Assembly: GCA_959600835.1 (NCBI GenBank)
Contig: CAUGNQ010000035.1
Span: forward strand, 1 to 20,915
Direction of reading: 5' to 3'
Source of the DNA: an uncultured Collinsella sp.
GTDB taxonomy: Bacteria > Actinomycetota > Coriobacteriia > Coriobacteriales > Coriobacteriaceae
Length of the DNA: 20,915 nucleotides
Position numbers and translations under genes: made by a program. Positions 1-6,333 of this stretch are shown in pieces (positions within the stretch are counted from its first letter, which is position 1; every line of letters starts with the position of its first letter). Under the pieces are notes generated by a model. It had not been told where the DNA came from, searched no databases, and saw only the letters and a program-made list of their open reading frames with translations.

Positions 1-574
1 CCTTGTGCACGGCCGTCACCTTTTTGCGGCCGCAGCGGCGGGCATACTCAAAGGCATACTCCACAATGCGACGGCTCTTGGCGATGGAGATCGGCTTGAT
101 CGAAATCGCGGAATCGGCGGCGAAGGTCTTTTGGCCCGAACGCTCAACAAGCTGCGAGAGCTCCTCGACCTCGGCAGCACCCTCGTCGAACTCGATGCCG
201 GCGTAGAGGTCCTCGGTGTTCTCGCGCACGATAACCAGGTCGACGTCGCAGAAACGCGAGCCGTCGCCCGGCTGCGACAGGCAGGGGCGCACGCAGGCGT
301 ACAGGTCGAAGTGCTTGCGCAGCGCCACGTTAACGCTGCGAAAGCCCGTGCCGACCGGCGTAGTGATGGGGCCCTTGATGGCAACCTTGGTCTCGGCGAC
401 CGCATCGAGCACATGTTGGGGCAGCGGCGTGCCAAACTCGTCCATGACGCCGGCGCCGGCCTCCTGGACGTTCCAGTTGATCTGGACACCGGTGGCCTCG
501 ACCACGCGGCGCATGGCCTGCGTAATCTCGGGACCGATACCGTCACCGGGAATCAGGACTACATCGTGCGCCAT
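1..574 (-). CDS. icd: NAD-type isocitrate dehydrogenase, N-terminal part (runs off window)
   Basis: The 191 visible residues are the N-terminal half of an isocitrate/isopropylmalate dehydrogenase family enzyme, which oxidatively decarboxylates isocitrate to 2-oxoglutarate in the cytoplasm. Seen: the N-terminal PGDGIGPEIT strand (residues 9-18), the substrate segment FRSVNVALRK (78-87) with the S-x-N of isocitrate dehydrogenases rather than the isopropylmalate pattern, DLYACVRPC (90-98), and RENTEDLYAG (118-127) with the catalytic Tyr124. The sequence stops at TAVHK, just where the family's catalytic Lys region begins. The S-x-N plus ENTEDLYAG pattern resembles NAD-dependent, IDH3-like enzymes; cofactor choice cannot be confirmed because the determinants lie beyond the edge. 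The start ATG at 574 follows the upstream stop by 6 bp and its GAGGAG ribosome site overlaps that gene's last codons, so the two are likely translationally coupled. A homoisocitrate or tartrate dehydrogenase is a less likely alternative. Confidence 0.87.
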   Translation of the reverse strand, partial: MAHDVVLIPGDGIGPEITQAMRRVVEATGVQINWNVQEAGAGVMDEFGTPLPQHVLDAVAETKVAIKGPITTPVGTGFRSVNVALRKHFDLYACVRPCLSQPGDGSRFCDVDLVIVRENTEDLYAGIEFDEGAAEVEELSQLVERSGQKTFAADSAISIKPISIAKSRRIVEYAFEYARRCGRKKVTAVHK

Positions 575-580
575 AATCTG

Positions 581-1279
581 TTACTCCTCGTCTTCGGCGT
601 CGTCAGATTTTTTAACGCTAGCACGCTTCTTCTTTTTGGAGAGATCCAGGCCAAAACGTTTAACAAGCATTTCGCAAATCTCGCTCGAACGGGCCTTGAG
701 ATAGCTGCCCTTGCCGTTTTCGGCGTCGAACTTAAGGCGCAGCGCGAGCTTCTCGGCAACCTCGGCGTCGATCTCACCCTGGCAAAACTCGTACAGGCAA
801 CCGAGCATGTCGCGATACTCAAGGTCGCCGTGGTAGCACTGGATGGCCTCGTCCAGGATAGGCCAAGCCTCGCGCGAACGCTCGACACTCGTGGCGCCCC
901 ACACGCACAGCAGGCGGAAGGCGGCATAGCGCAGCGTGGAGGAGATCTCGTCGAACAGTGCGGTCTCGGCGCCCTCAAAGGCATCGCCCAGCTGCTCGGG
1001 GCAGGTGGTGGCGAGCGCCGTCAGGGCATCGAGGGCCTCCCAGCGGGTCTGCGCCTCGGGGCGGTCGAGCGCCTCGATCAGCGCGGGTACGCAGGGCACG
1101 ACGCGCTGCGGATCGCGCTCGGCAAGCAGGTGCAGCACGCGGGCGGCAAACTGGCGGATGCGGCGCGTGGGGCAGCCGAGCTCCTGGACCAGACGGTCGA
1201 CGGCGTTCTCGTTCTCCTCTGCCAGCTGAAGCTGTGCCAGCTCCTCATCGGTGAGCTGTTCGTCTTTATTATCTGCCAT
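581..1279 (-). CDS. HEAT-repeat-like helical protein of unknown function
   Basis: A 232-residue soluble, acidic protein without signal peptide or membrane segment. From about residue 35 to 135 it is built of paired amphipathic helices with the spacing and composition of HEAT/Armadillo repeats (for example RIRQFAARVLHLLAERDP, then VVPCVPALIEALDRPEAQTRWEALDALTALA). Such repeats normally form a scaffold for protein binding; no catalytic motif is seen. The C-terminus has a Lys cluster (LSKKKKRASVKK) followed by an acidic end (DDAEDEE). The start ATG at 1279 has an AGAGGT ribosome site. It sits 15 bp downstream of the membrane protein gene and 6 bp upstream of the isocitrate dehydrogenase, so all are likely one transcript. 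Why a scaffold protein travels with isocitrate dehydrogenase is not evident. The repeat assignment is by eye; function is unknown. Confidence 0.8.
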   Translation of the reverse strand: MADNKDEQLTDEELAQLQLAEENENAVDRLVQELGCPTRRIRQFAARVLHLLAERDPQRVVPCVPALIEALDRPEAQTRWEALDALTALATTCPEQLGDAFEGAETALFDEISSTLRYAAFRLLCVWGATSVERSREAWPILDEAIQCYHGDLEYRDMLGCLYEFCQGEIDAEVAEKLALRLKFDAENGKGSYLKARSSEICEMLVKRFGLDLSKKKKRASVKKSDDAEDEE

Positions 1280-1294
1280 AGTTACCTCTTCTTA

Positions 1295-1723
1295 CTATTT
1301 CTTAGCGTGCTTGCCAGCACCCTTGCTGTCATCGGTGACCGAGATGAGCTGTCGGTCGGCCGCGCCATTGCGACGTGCACGGCGGCGTTCCTCGGCATCG
1401 CCCGCGTCGGCGGCGGCGCGGTGAGCCTTGTTGACGTTAAAGACCTCGTCGTGCTTGCGCCACGGGCCGACGGACTCGCCAAAGCTCATCTTAAGGCCGG
1501 CGATAAAGCCGCCGAGCCAACCGATCGGCGCAAACTGCACCAGCGGGAACAGCGAAAACACCCAGGTCAGTAGGACGACTGCCGCCGCTCCCGCAAAGTT
1601 GGCAATCCAGTAGTCGCGCTTGGTGATGACGCGCTTTTCGCACGCCCACTGGCCGCACAAAAAGCCAATGTAAATCGCAAAGAGAAAGAGCACCAGCGCA
1701 AGCACCACGAACGTCCAGCTCAT
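1295..1723 (-). CDS. Small membrane protein of unknown function
   Basis: A 142-residue protein with a hydrophobic N-terminal segment at about residues 4-23, a second at about 42-64, and a Gly-rich hydrophobic patch (APIGWLGGFIAG, 65-76) that could be a third short or re-entrant segment. The rest (about 85-142) is hydrophilic and strongly charged, with an Arg cluster EERRRARR, and is likely cytoplasmic. No family is recognised. An in-frame start 12 codons upstream (1759) is possible, but the ATG at 1723 is preferred: it opens directly with the first membrane segment and has a GGGGAG ribosome site overlapping the stop of the reductase gene, which ends 5 bp upstream. The context is a four-gene run ending in isocitrate dehydrogenase. 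Confidence 0.75.
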   Translation of the reverse strand: MSWTFVVLALVLFLFAIYIGFLCGQWACEKRVITKRDYWIANFAGAAAVVLLTWVFSLFPLVQFAPIGWLGGFIAGLKMSFGESVGPWRKHDEVFNVNKAHRAAADAGDAEERRRARRNGAADRQLISVTDDSKGAGKHAKK

Positions 1724-1728
1724 GGGCG

Positions 1729-2808
1729 CTACTCCCCGTGATGGTGGCCGCAGCAGCACTCGTGGCCGTCGTCATGGCCGTGACCGCCGCAGCACTCGTG
1801 GTCCTCACCGTGGTGGTGACCACAACCGCACTCGTAGTCGTCGCCATGCTCGCCGCAAGCGCAGCCGTCCTCGTGAGCACCGTGCTCCTCGGGGCGATAC
1901 TGCGACCAGTCCAGACCGGCGGCGATGGCGTCGGCCTCCTCCTTGTAGAGGACCGTGATGGCCTGGGTGCCCAGCTTGGCGCCACCGATGGCGTCGAGCA
2001 TGTCGTAGAGCGTAAAGGCCACGTCGGCGCCGGGCAGCGCAAGCTCGCGGTCGTCGGCATAGGCGAGCGCCAGGCGCAGGTCCTTAATGAAGTGCTCGAC
2101 CATAAAGCCGGGCTTGTAGTCGCCGTCAAGCGCCTTGGGTGCCAGGCTCTCCATGGCGCCGGACTTGCCGGTGCCGCCCAGGATCATCTGACGGGTCTTC
2201 TCCAGATCAAGGCCGCTCAGCTCGGCAAACGCCAGCGCATCGGCCATGCCGACCATGCAGGCGCCCAGCGACACCTGGTTGGCAAGCTTGGCAGCCTGGC
2301 CCTTGCCGGCGCCATCGAAGCAGCAGATGGTTGCCGCGAAGGTGGAAAGGATGTCGCGGACCGGCGCGATGTCGTTCTCGGTGGCGCCCACGATAGCCGT
2401 GAGCGTGCCGGCGATAGCACCCGACTCGCCGCCGGTGACGGGGCAGTCAAACGCCATGCGGCCGGAAACCTGGGCGGCCTCGGCAATGTCGCGCGCGAGC
2501 TCGGGCGAGCTCGTGGTGAGGTCGATCAAGACCGCACCCGGCTTGGTGCACGCGAGCAGGCCATCGCCCGCCAGGTAGAGCTCCTCGACCTCGGAGGGAT
2601 AGCCCACCATGGTAAAGACGACATCGGCGTTCGCCGCGGCATCTGCCGGCGTATCGGCCCAGACGGCACCGCGCTCGATAAGCGCGGCAGCCTTGGACTT
2701 AGTGCGGTTGTTGACCATGACGGGATAGCCGGCGTCCAAAATGTGGCCGGCGATGGGGGCACCCATGATTCCGGTGCCGATAAATGCGACAGAGAGCTTG
2801 TTTGCCAT
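1729..2808 (-). CDS. 3-hydroxyisobutyrate dehydrogenase-family reductase with His/Cys-rich C-terminal tail
   Basis: A cytoplasmic NAD(P)-dependent beta-hydroxyacid dehydrogenase of the family that includes 3-hydroxyisobutyrate dehydrogenase and tartronate semialdehyde reductase (GarR/GlxR). Seen: the Rossmann dinucleotide loop GTGIMGAPIA (residues 11-20), the substrate loop DCPVTGGESGA (121-131), GAGKGQAAKLANQ with the presumed catalytic Lys174, and a helical C-terminal domain to about residue 300. The family normally ends near 290-300 residues. Here about 55 residues follow, with 13 His and 9 Cys between residues 309 and 359, including three 12-residue repeats (separate entry). The tail looks like a metal-binding or metal-storage appendage; that role is inference. 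Asn33/Arg35 after the second strand could favour NADP, but this is uncertain. The start ATG at 2808 has an AAAGGA-type ribosome site. It is the first gene of a tight four-gene run. The exact hydroxyacid substrate cannot be told from sequence. Confidence 0.88.
   Translation of the reverse strand: MANKLSVAFIGTGIMGAPIAGHILDAGYPVMVNNRTKSKAAALIERGAVWADTPADAAANADVVFTMVGYPSEVEELYLAGDGLLACTKPGAVLIDLTTSSPELARDIAEAAQVSGRMAFDCPVTGGESGAIAGTLTAIVGATENDIAPVRDILSTFAATICCFDGAGKGQAAKLANQVSLGACMVGMADALAFAELSGLDLEKTRQMILGGTGKSGAMESLAPKALDGDYKPGFMVEHFIKDLRLALAYADDRELALPGADVAFTLYDMLDAIGGAKLGTQAITVLYKEEADAIAAGLDWSQYRPEEHGAHEDGCACGEHGDDYECGCGHHHGEDHECCGGHGHDDGHECCCGHHHGE
1732..1836 (-). repeat. Three tandem 12-residue His/Cys repeats in the reductase tail
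   Basis: Residues 325-336, 337-348 and 349-359 of the reductase align as YECGCGHHHGED, HECCGGHGHDDG and HECCCGHHHGE, a 12-residue unit with consensus [HY]-E-C-[CG]-[CG]-G-H-x-H. At the DNA level the 13-mer GCAGCACTCGTGG (plus strand) recurs at 1753-1765 and 1789-1801, exactly 36 bp apart, which fits duplication of a 36-bp unit. The preceding residues 316-321 (CACGEH) look like a decayed or partial unit. Period and composition are directly visible; metal binding is inferred. Confidence 0.85.
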
Positions 2809-2906
2809 GAAACCTTTCCTTTTGGGTTGGGTGTTATTACCAGGTTGAATACTCGGTGCCAGCGTTTGGGCTGTGAGTTGGGATCGATTACGGCCGCGTT
2901 ACTTGC

Positions 2907-3860
2907 CTACTGACCGCGCACGCGGCGGGCGATGCGGTCGGAAAGCGACGCCTTGTCGGCGCGGTTCTTACCCCAAAACGCGCAGGCCACCATGCCGGGG
3001 CCCACGTGCGAGCCGATGGTGGGGCCCACGGAGCTTCGAATGATCGTGACGTCGGCGCAGCCCTCCTCCTTGCGGATGGCGGCTTCGAGCCAGTCGCCGT
3101 CCTTGTCGGAATCAGCCGTCATGATGGCGATGGGCATGGTGCGGTCGGGCACGTAGTTCTCGCGAAACGACTTGAGGATGGACTTGAGCGCCTTCTTGCG
3201 GCCGCGGTTGACGCCGATCAGCGACAGCGAGCCGGCAAGGTCGTAGGAGAGCTCGGGCTTGACATCGAGCTTTGCCGTGAGCTGCGCCGCCGCGGGCGGA
3301 ATGCGGCCGCCGGCAGCCAGTGCGTCGAAGCTCTCGAGCGTAAAGTAGCCGTGGACGTAGGTCTTTGCCTCGTTTGCCCAATCGACCAGCTGCTTGGCGG
3401 TCAGTCCCGCCGAACGCTGGCGCACGGCCTCGAGCGCCAAGAGCGCGCCGGTCGCGCAGGGTAGAGCGTTGTCGACCACGTAGAGCTCAAAGTTGGGATA
3501 CTCGGCGCGCACGGCATCTGCCGCCTGGCACGCGGAGTTGTAGCTCGACGACAGCGCCGAGGTAAAGCACAGGTAGACCGTGGGCGTACCCTCTTTGGCG
3601 CACTCGGTAAAGAACTCGATATAGCGACCGAGTGACACGGCGGAAGTAGACACGCGAGCGCCGGCGCGCATGCGGTCGTAGAACTCCTTAGGGCTCATGC
3701 TCGACCAGATATCGTCCGTGTGCTCCTCGCCATCGATGATAAAGGGGAAGCCCAAGATATCGACATCGAGGTTCGCGGCGACCTCGGGGCTAAAGTCGCA
3801 GCAGGTATCGACGACGATGCGGCAGCGGTCAGAATGGCCGGTAGATGCAGCCTTGTCCAT
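2907..3860 (-). CDS. DegV family protein (FakB-like fatty-acid binding)
   Basis: A 317-residue cytoplasmic DegV-fold protein. Members bind a fatty acid between two domains; the characterised ones (FakB) present it to the kinase FakA for phosphorylation. Seen: the N-terminal strand and loop RIVVDTCCDFSPE (residues 14-26, equivalent to the usual D-S/T-x-x-D-L motif), the lipid headgroup segment STSAVS (71-76, equivalent to TSQPS), YNSACQAAD, and the later AAGGRIP loop. Length is slightly above the usual 280-290. A TTG at 3863 directly precedes the ATG at 3860; the ATG is preferred because the AAGGAG site (3869-3874) lies 8 bases from it. No fakA/DAK2 gene is present in the window. The gene begins only a few bases after a strong terminator of the upstream hpf gene, leaving little room for its own promoter. 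DegV family is sure; the lipid ligand and partner are not. Confidence 0.9.
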   Translation of the reverse strand: MDKAASTGHSDRCRIVVDTCCDFSPEVAANLDVDILGFPFIIDGEEHTDDIWSSMSPKEFYDRMRAGARVSTSAVSLGRYIEFFTECAKEGTPTVYLCFTSALSSSYNSACQAADAVRAEYPNFELYVVDNALPCATGALLALEAVRQRSAGLTAKQLVDWANEAKTYVHGYFTLESFDALAAGGRIPPAAAQLTAKLDVKPELSYDLAGSLSLIGVNRGRKKALKSILKSFRENYVPDRTMPIAIMTADSDKDGDWLEAAIRKEEGCADVTIIRSSVGPTIGSHVGPGMVACAFWGKNRADKASLSDRIARRVRGQ

Positions 3861-3878
3861 CAAAGCGACTCCTTACGT

Positions 3879-3911
3879 AAAAAAGGCGGCCATCCGCATG
3901 GGATGGCCGCC
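3879..3911 (-). terminator. Rho-independent terminator after hpf
   Basis: Read on the minus strand, a perfect 11-bp stem (GGCGGCCATCC / GGATGGCCGCC) with a 5-base loop is followed by six T. It lies about 30 bp after the hpf stop. Its T-run ends only four bases before the degV ribosome site, so any degV transcript from upstream must read through it. A short inverted repeat CGTTAAC/GTTAACG (3915-3936) sits between it and the hpf stop. Confidence 0.9.
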
Positions 3912-3940
3912 AGCCGTTAACTCATGCAAGTTAACGTATT

Positions 3941-4525
3941 TTACTCGTCAAGTGTTTCGATACGGGGCTTGATGATGCCATATCCACCATTCTTACGGTG
4001 ATACACCACATTGATGAGGCCAGTCGTCGCGTTCTCGAACACGTAGAAGTCGTGGCCGAGCAGATCGGTCTGCACCAGCGCCTGCTCCTCAGTCATCGGG
4101 GTGACATCGATGACCTTCTCGCGGACGAGCAGGTCATCGTCCTCCTCGGGCAGCAGCAGGTCGGCCAGATCCTCAACGCGCTCGACCGGCGCGACATCCG
4201 CGGCACTGGCACCACCCTGGCGGTTGTCCACGACCTTGGTCTTGAACTTGCGCAGCTGGCGGGTGACCTTATCGGCGGAGAGGTCGATGGCAGCATACAT
4301 ATCTGCGCCGTGCTCGGCAACGCGAATCACCGAACCGCGGGCACGAGCCGTGACCTCGACGATTGCCGGGTTGGGGTTCGAGGGGTTCTTCTCATAACGA
4401 AGCACGACGTCGACTGTCATGGGCTCGATGTCGAAAACCTTGAGCGCCTCGCCGATTTTCTCATCCACATGCGCACGCAGAGCATCGGTTACCGTCGTCT
4501 TGCGTCCAGAAACCTTGATATCCAT
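3941..4525 (-). CDS. hpf: Long-form ribosome hibernation promoting factor
   Basis: A 194-residue protein matching the long HPF type, which binds the 30S decoding region in poor growth and dimerises ribosomes into inactive 100S particles. Seen: an N-terminal S30AE/YfiA-like domain (residues 1-100: MDIKVSGRKTTVTDALRAHV, then ADMYAAIDLSADKVTRQLRKFKTK), an acidic linker (about 115-133), and the conserved C-terminal dimerisation domain (about 134-190: VIDVTPMTEEQALVQTDLLGHDFYVF and NVVYHRKNGGYGIIKP). The start ATG at 4525 is chosen because the domain begins exactly there with a TTGGAG ribosome site; an in-frame start 20 codons upstream adds only unrelated residues. It is followed by a strong terminator and preceded by a gene-free region with a palindrome, so it is probably transcribed alone and under stress or stationary-phase control. 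That regulation is inferred. Confidence 0.95.
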   Translation of the reverse strand: MDIKVSGRKTTVTDALRAHVDEKIGEALKVFDIEPMTVDVVLRYEKNPSNPNPAIVEVTARARGSVIRVAEHGADMYAAIDLSADKVTRQLRKFKTKVVDNRQGGASAADVAPVERVEDLADLLLPEEDDDLLVREKVIDVTPMTEEQALVQTDLLGHDFYVFENATTGLINVVYHRKNGGYGIIKPRIETLDE

Positions 4526-4734
4526 ACGTGGCTCCAATCTGCCTCGGGGACTTACTGTACTGGCTATGTACCCATTGCCGTGCATTTAATCACGCGAATT
4601 CCCAAAGACCCGAATAACGACTGCTTGATACCGCATACCGAAGTCTCGCACTTTTCCGTGACAAAGTGCGCTATAGGAGGGCGTCGGCAAAGCTAGTTTT
4701 TTCCTGGAAATCAGCTCTTACCTGCCGTTTTTAC
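4526..4734 (-). other. Gene-free upstream region of hpf
   Basis: About 210 bp with no credible ORF. It should contain the hpf promoter. The clearest structure is the inverted repeat at 4647-4670. A TATAGC hexamer (minus strand, 4675-4670) abuts that repeat, but I find no convincing -35 box at the right distance, so I do not call a promoter. Nothing else was recognised. Confidence 0.4.
4647..4670. promoter_or_regulatory. 8-bp palindrome upstream of hpf, possible operator
   Basis: CGCACTTT (4647-4654) and AAAGTGCG (4663-4670) form a perfect inverted repeat around an 8-base spacer, about 120-145 bp upstream of the hpf start. There is no T-run on either side, so it is not a terminator. Symmetry and position fit a repressor or activator site, but no binding protein can be named. 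Confidence 0.4.
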
Positions 4735-4776
4735 CAAAATAGAAAAGCCGGGCTCCCTTATTGGGGAGACCCGGCC
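4735..4776 (-). terminator. Rho-independent terminator after the solute-binding lipoprotein gene
   Basis: Read on the minus strand: GCCGGG, one unpaired T, then CTCCC pairs back across a short loop with GGGAG and CCCGGC, and is followed by a T-rich run (CTTTTCTATTTT). It lies about 65 bp after the stop at 4842. It also insulates hpf from the upstream gene. Confidence 0.85.
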
Positions 4777-4841
4777 ATGCGTGTTGAAACCGTGAAGAAG
4801 CGCCTTGTTCAGCGTGTGGCAGGCGCCACCCCTACCAATAA

Positions 4842-5852
4842 CTAGCTATTGAGCTTGTTGATGTCATCGTCGGTGATGGTGCCCTCCTGGCTAGACGACG
4901 GGCCGTCGCTGTTGTTATCAGAGGCGTCGTCATCGGAGGACTCGGTCTCGTTGGACGTGGAGTCGGATGCCTGCACATTGGCCCCCGAAACGGTCTTGGC
5001 GGTAAGGTCATAGGGCATCTGTCCGTACCAGACGCAGTGGACTGCCTCGAGCGTGCCATCGACCGTGATGCCATCGAGGGCATCGCTCACGGCACGGCAC
5101 AGCTCATCATTAGAGCTAAGACCTGCGACGCCAAGCGTGGAGGGCGCCTCGAGCGTACCGACATAGGAGATCTGGCTCATCAGACGCGCGAGGTAGCCAC
5201 CAGCCGTGGAATCACAGATCACGTAATCGACCTCGCCCGACTCGAGCGCCTCAAAGCACTCATTGATGTTGGAAAAGGTCTTTTGGTTGGCGGTGATGCT
5301 TTGCTTGACGAGCGCCTCCTGCGAGGCCGAGGAGGTCTGAACGCCCAGGGTAGCGGTGTTAAGCGTTTCGGTGGAAACGCTCAGCGACTCGCCGTCACTG
5401 CTCTTGCCGAATACGGCGGCGGCATCGTACAGACAGGTGCCAAGCGAGCTGATGTCGCCGCCCGCAGACTTGATGTCGCCAATGAAGATGTCCGCCTTTT
5501 TATCGCTGAGCGCGGAATCGGCCGAGGACGCATCGACAAAGGCGACCTTGAGACCCATGCGGCATGCGAGGGCACGAGCGGCATCGACCGCATAGCCCGT
5601 GAGGTTTCCGTCGGCATCCTGCATGGCCTGCGGTGCATCGGACGTATCGAGGGCGACCGTCAGGGTTCCCGGCGTGACCAGGGCATCGTCCGATACCGTG
5701 GGGGTAACGGTCTCGCGCTCGATCTGGTCGATCGTGGGCGTCGTGAACGTGGACAGTGGATTGAACGCGCATCCGCTCAGGCCCAAAACGGCAATGACCG
5801 CCGCGGCCCCAGCACCTAACCGAGCCGCATGCATCAAGCTGCCCCTCACCAT
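4842..5852 (-). CDS. Orphan solute-binding lipoprotein (SBP_bac_3-like)
   Basis: A 336-residue predicted lipoprotein. It has a short signal peptide with lipobox LSGC (Cys28 if the start is 5852), then a family-3 periplasmic binding domain of the kind that delivers polar amino acids to ABC transporters: GTLTVALDTSDAPQAM, GNLTGYAVDAARALACRMGLKVAFVDAS, KKADIFIGDI, and EALESGEVDYVICDSTAGGYLA. The last 50 or so residues are a disordered Ser/Asp/Glu-rich tail (SDSTSNETESSDDDASDNNSD), unusual for this family. The reading frame is open far upstream to 6350, but the lipobox requires the N-terminus to lie just before it. ATG 5852 is used here; ATG 5834, with GAGGGG 7 bases upstream, is an equally good choice. 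No ABC permease or ATPase is nearby, so it may serve a distant transporter or act as a sensor. Ligand unknown. Confidence 0.85.
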   Translation of the reverse strand: MVRGSLMHAARLGAGAAAVIAVLGLSGCAFNPLSTFTTPTIDQIERETVTPTVSDDALVTPGTLTVALDTSDAPQAMQDADGNLTGYAVDAARALACRMGLKVAFVDASSADSALSDKKADIFIGDIKSAGGDISSLGTCLYDAAAVFGKSSDGESLSVSTETLNTATLGVQTSSASQEALVKQSITANQKTFSNINECFEALESGEVDYVICDSTAGGYLARLMSQISYVGTLEAPSTLGVAGLSSNDELCRAVSDALDGITVDGTLEAVHCVWYGQMPYDLTAKTVSGANVQASDSTSNETESSDDDASDNNSDGPSSSQEGTITDDDINKLNS

Positions 5853-6183
5853 GTCCACTACCCTGCCTTCTGTGTCGTATACGATCCGTGCCCCGCACGG
5901 AATATCGGGTTGTTCCCACCAGCTGACCTGGTATTTGACCCCACACTTGCGCACCGGGGCGTTTGCTCGGGAGGCCGCAGCCACCTTCACGACTGGCCCG
6001 CTCGCCCGCGAGGCGGTATTGCCCCAAAGAAAGTAGAACGGACGGTGCGGCTTACATCTAGGACGCGCCATGATCGCGCCGCGCGCACGCGGTCGCTTAC
6101 GTGGATCCCTTTGACCGCGTCTGTCTTGGACTAGGATGGGCATTTCGTCCGTCCGCAACCACAGCCTGGCAGGAACGTAGCGC
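5853..6183 (-). other. Long putative leader of the solute-binding lipoprotein mRNA
   Basis: If transcription starts from the TATAAT at 6184-6189, the lipoprotein mRNA has a leader of about 325 bases. Visible structure: a perfect 8-bp inverted repeat ACGCGGTC/GACCGCGT (6087-6094 and 6113-6120) and a tight hairpin CCGTGC-ccc-GCACGG (5886-5900) about 34 bases before the start codon. The frame of the downstream gene stays open throughout, but its codon use (AGA, AGG, CGA, CGG) is unlike the neighbours and a coding extension would bury the lipobox. I recognise no known riboswitch or T-box core. Confidence 0.4.
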
Positions 6184-6212
6184 ATTATAGCTAAGTTCAA
6201 GCTATAGTTTAA
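6184..6212 (-). promoter_or_regulatory. Putative sigma-70-type promoter of the lipoprotein gene
   Basis: A perfect TATAAT -10 hexamer on the minus strand (6189-6184) with a weak TTAAAC -35 candidate (6212-6207) at 17-base spacing. It is the best promoter-like site upstream of the lipoprotein gene, although the resulting leader is long. Confidence 0.5.
6186..6206. promoter_or_regulatory. Palindrome overlapping the -10 and spacer, possible operator
   Basis: TATAGCT (6186-6192) and AGCTATA (6200-6206) form a perfect 7-bp inverted repeat with a 7-base spacer. On the minus strand one half-site overlaps the TATAAT hexamer and the other fills the upstream spacer, the usual position of a repressor operator. 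Confidence 0.45.
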
Positions 6213-6284
6213 GGTTAGGGACGTTATTCGCATCGCGAGCACAGATTTCGCAGGTCGGGGCGGACCATTCGTGCCCCCATGAAG

Positions 6285-6333
6285 CCCGGAGCTCCCCCAC
6301 GGGGAGCTCCGGGGCACCCGTCTCAGGGTGCCC
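6285..6333. repeat. Two adjacent GC-rich perfect hairpins
   Basis: CCCGGAGCTCCCC (6285-6297) pairs perfectly with 6301-6313 around a 3-base loop (13-bp stem). It is followed directly by GGGCACCC-gtctca-GGGTGCCC (6312-6333, 8-bp stem). The two share two bases, so the foldings compete slightly. No T-run follows on either strand. They abut the left arm of the inverted-repeat element and could be part of it or an insertion target. Confidence 0.75.

Noticed and set aside
1738..2913. Plus-strand frame opposite the reductase with a hydrophobic Val/Ala-rich start
   Set aside because: The hydrophobic stretch is just the complement of the His/Cys repeat codons; the rest has no recognisable protein features.
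5950..6060. T-box-like TACCGC segment in the leader
   Set aside because: The conserved TGGNACCGCG core is not matched (the sequence is GGGGCAATACCGCC), and there is no accompanying terminator before the gene.
5853..6183. Possible RNase P, tmRNA, SRP or 6S RNA in the gene-free leader
   Set aside because: None of the diagnostic conserved segments (for example GAGGAAAGTCC of RNase P RNA or GGAAGGAAGCAGCC of SRP RNA) is present; a short CCAGGTCAG match is not enough.
6214..6225. GTTAGGGACGTT resembling the arm of the type-A repeat
   Set aside because: Only 12 bases match and there is no second arm; it may be chance or a worn remnant and cannot be called a copy.
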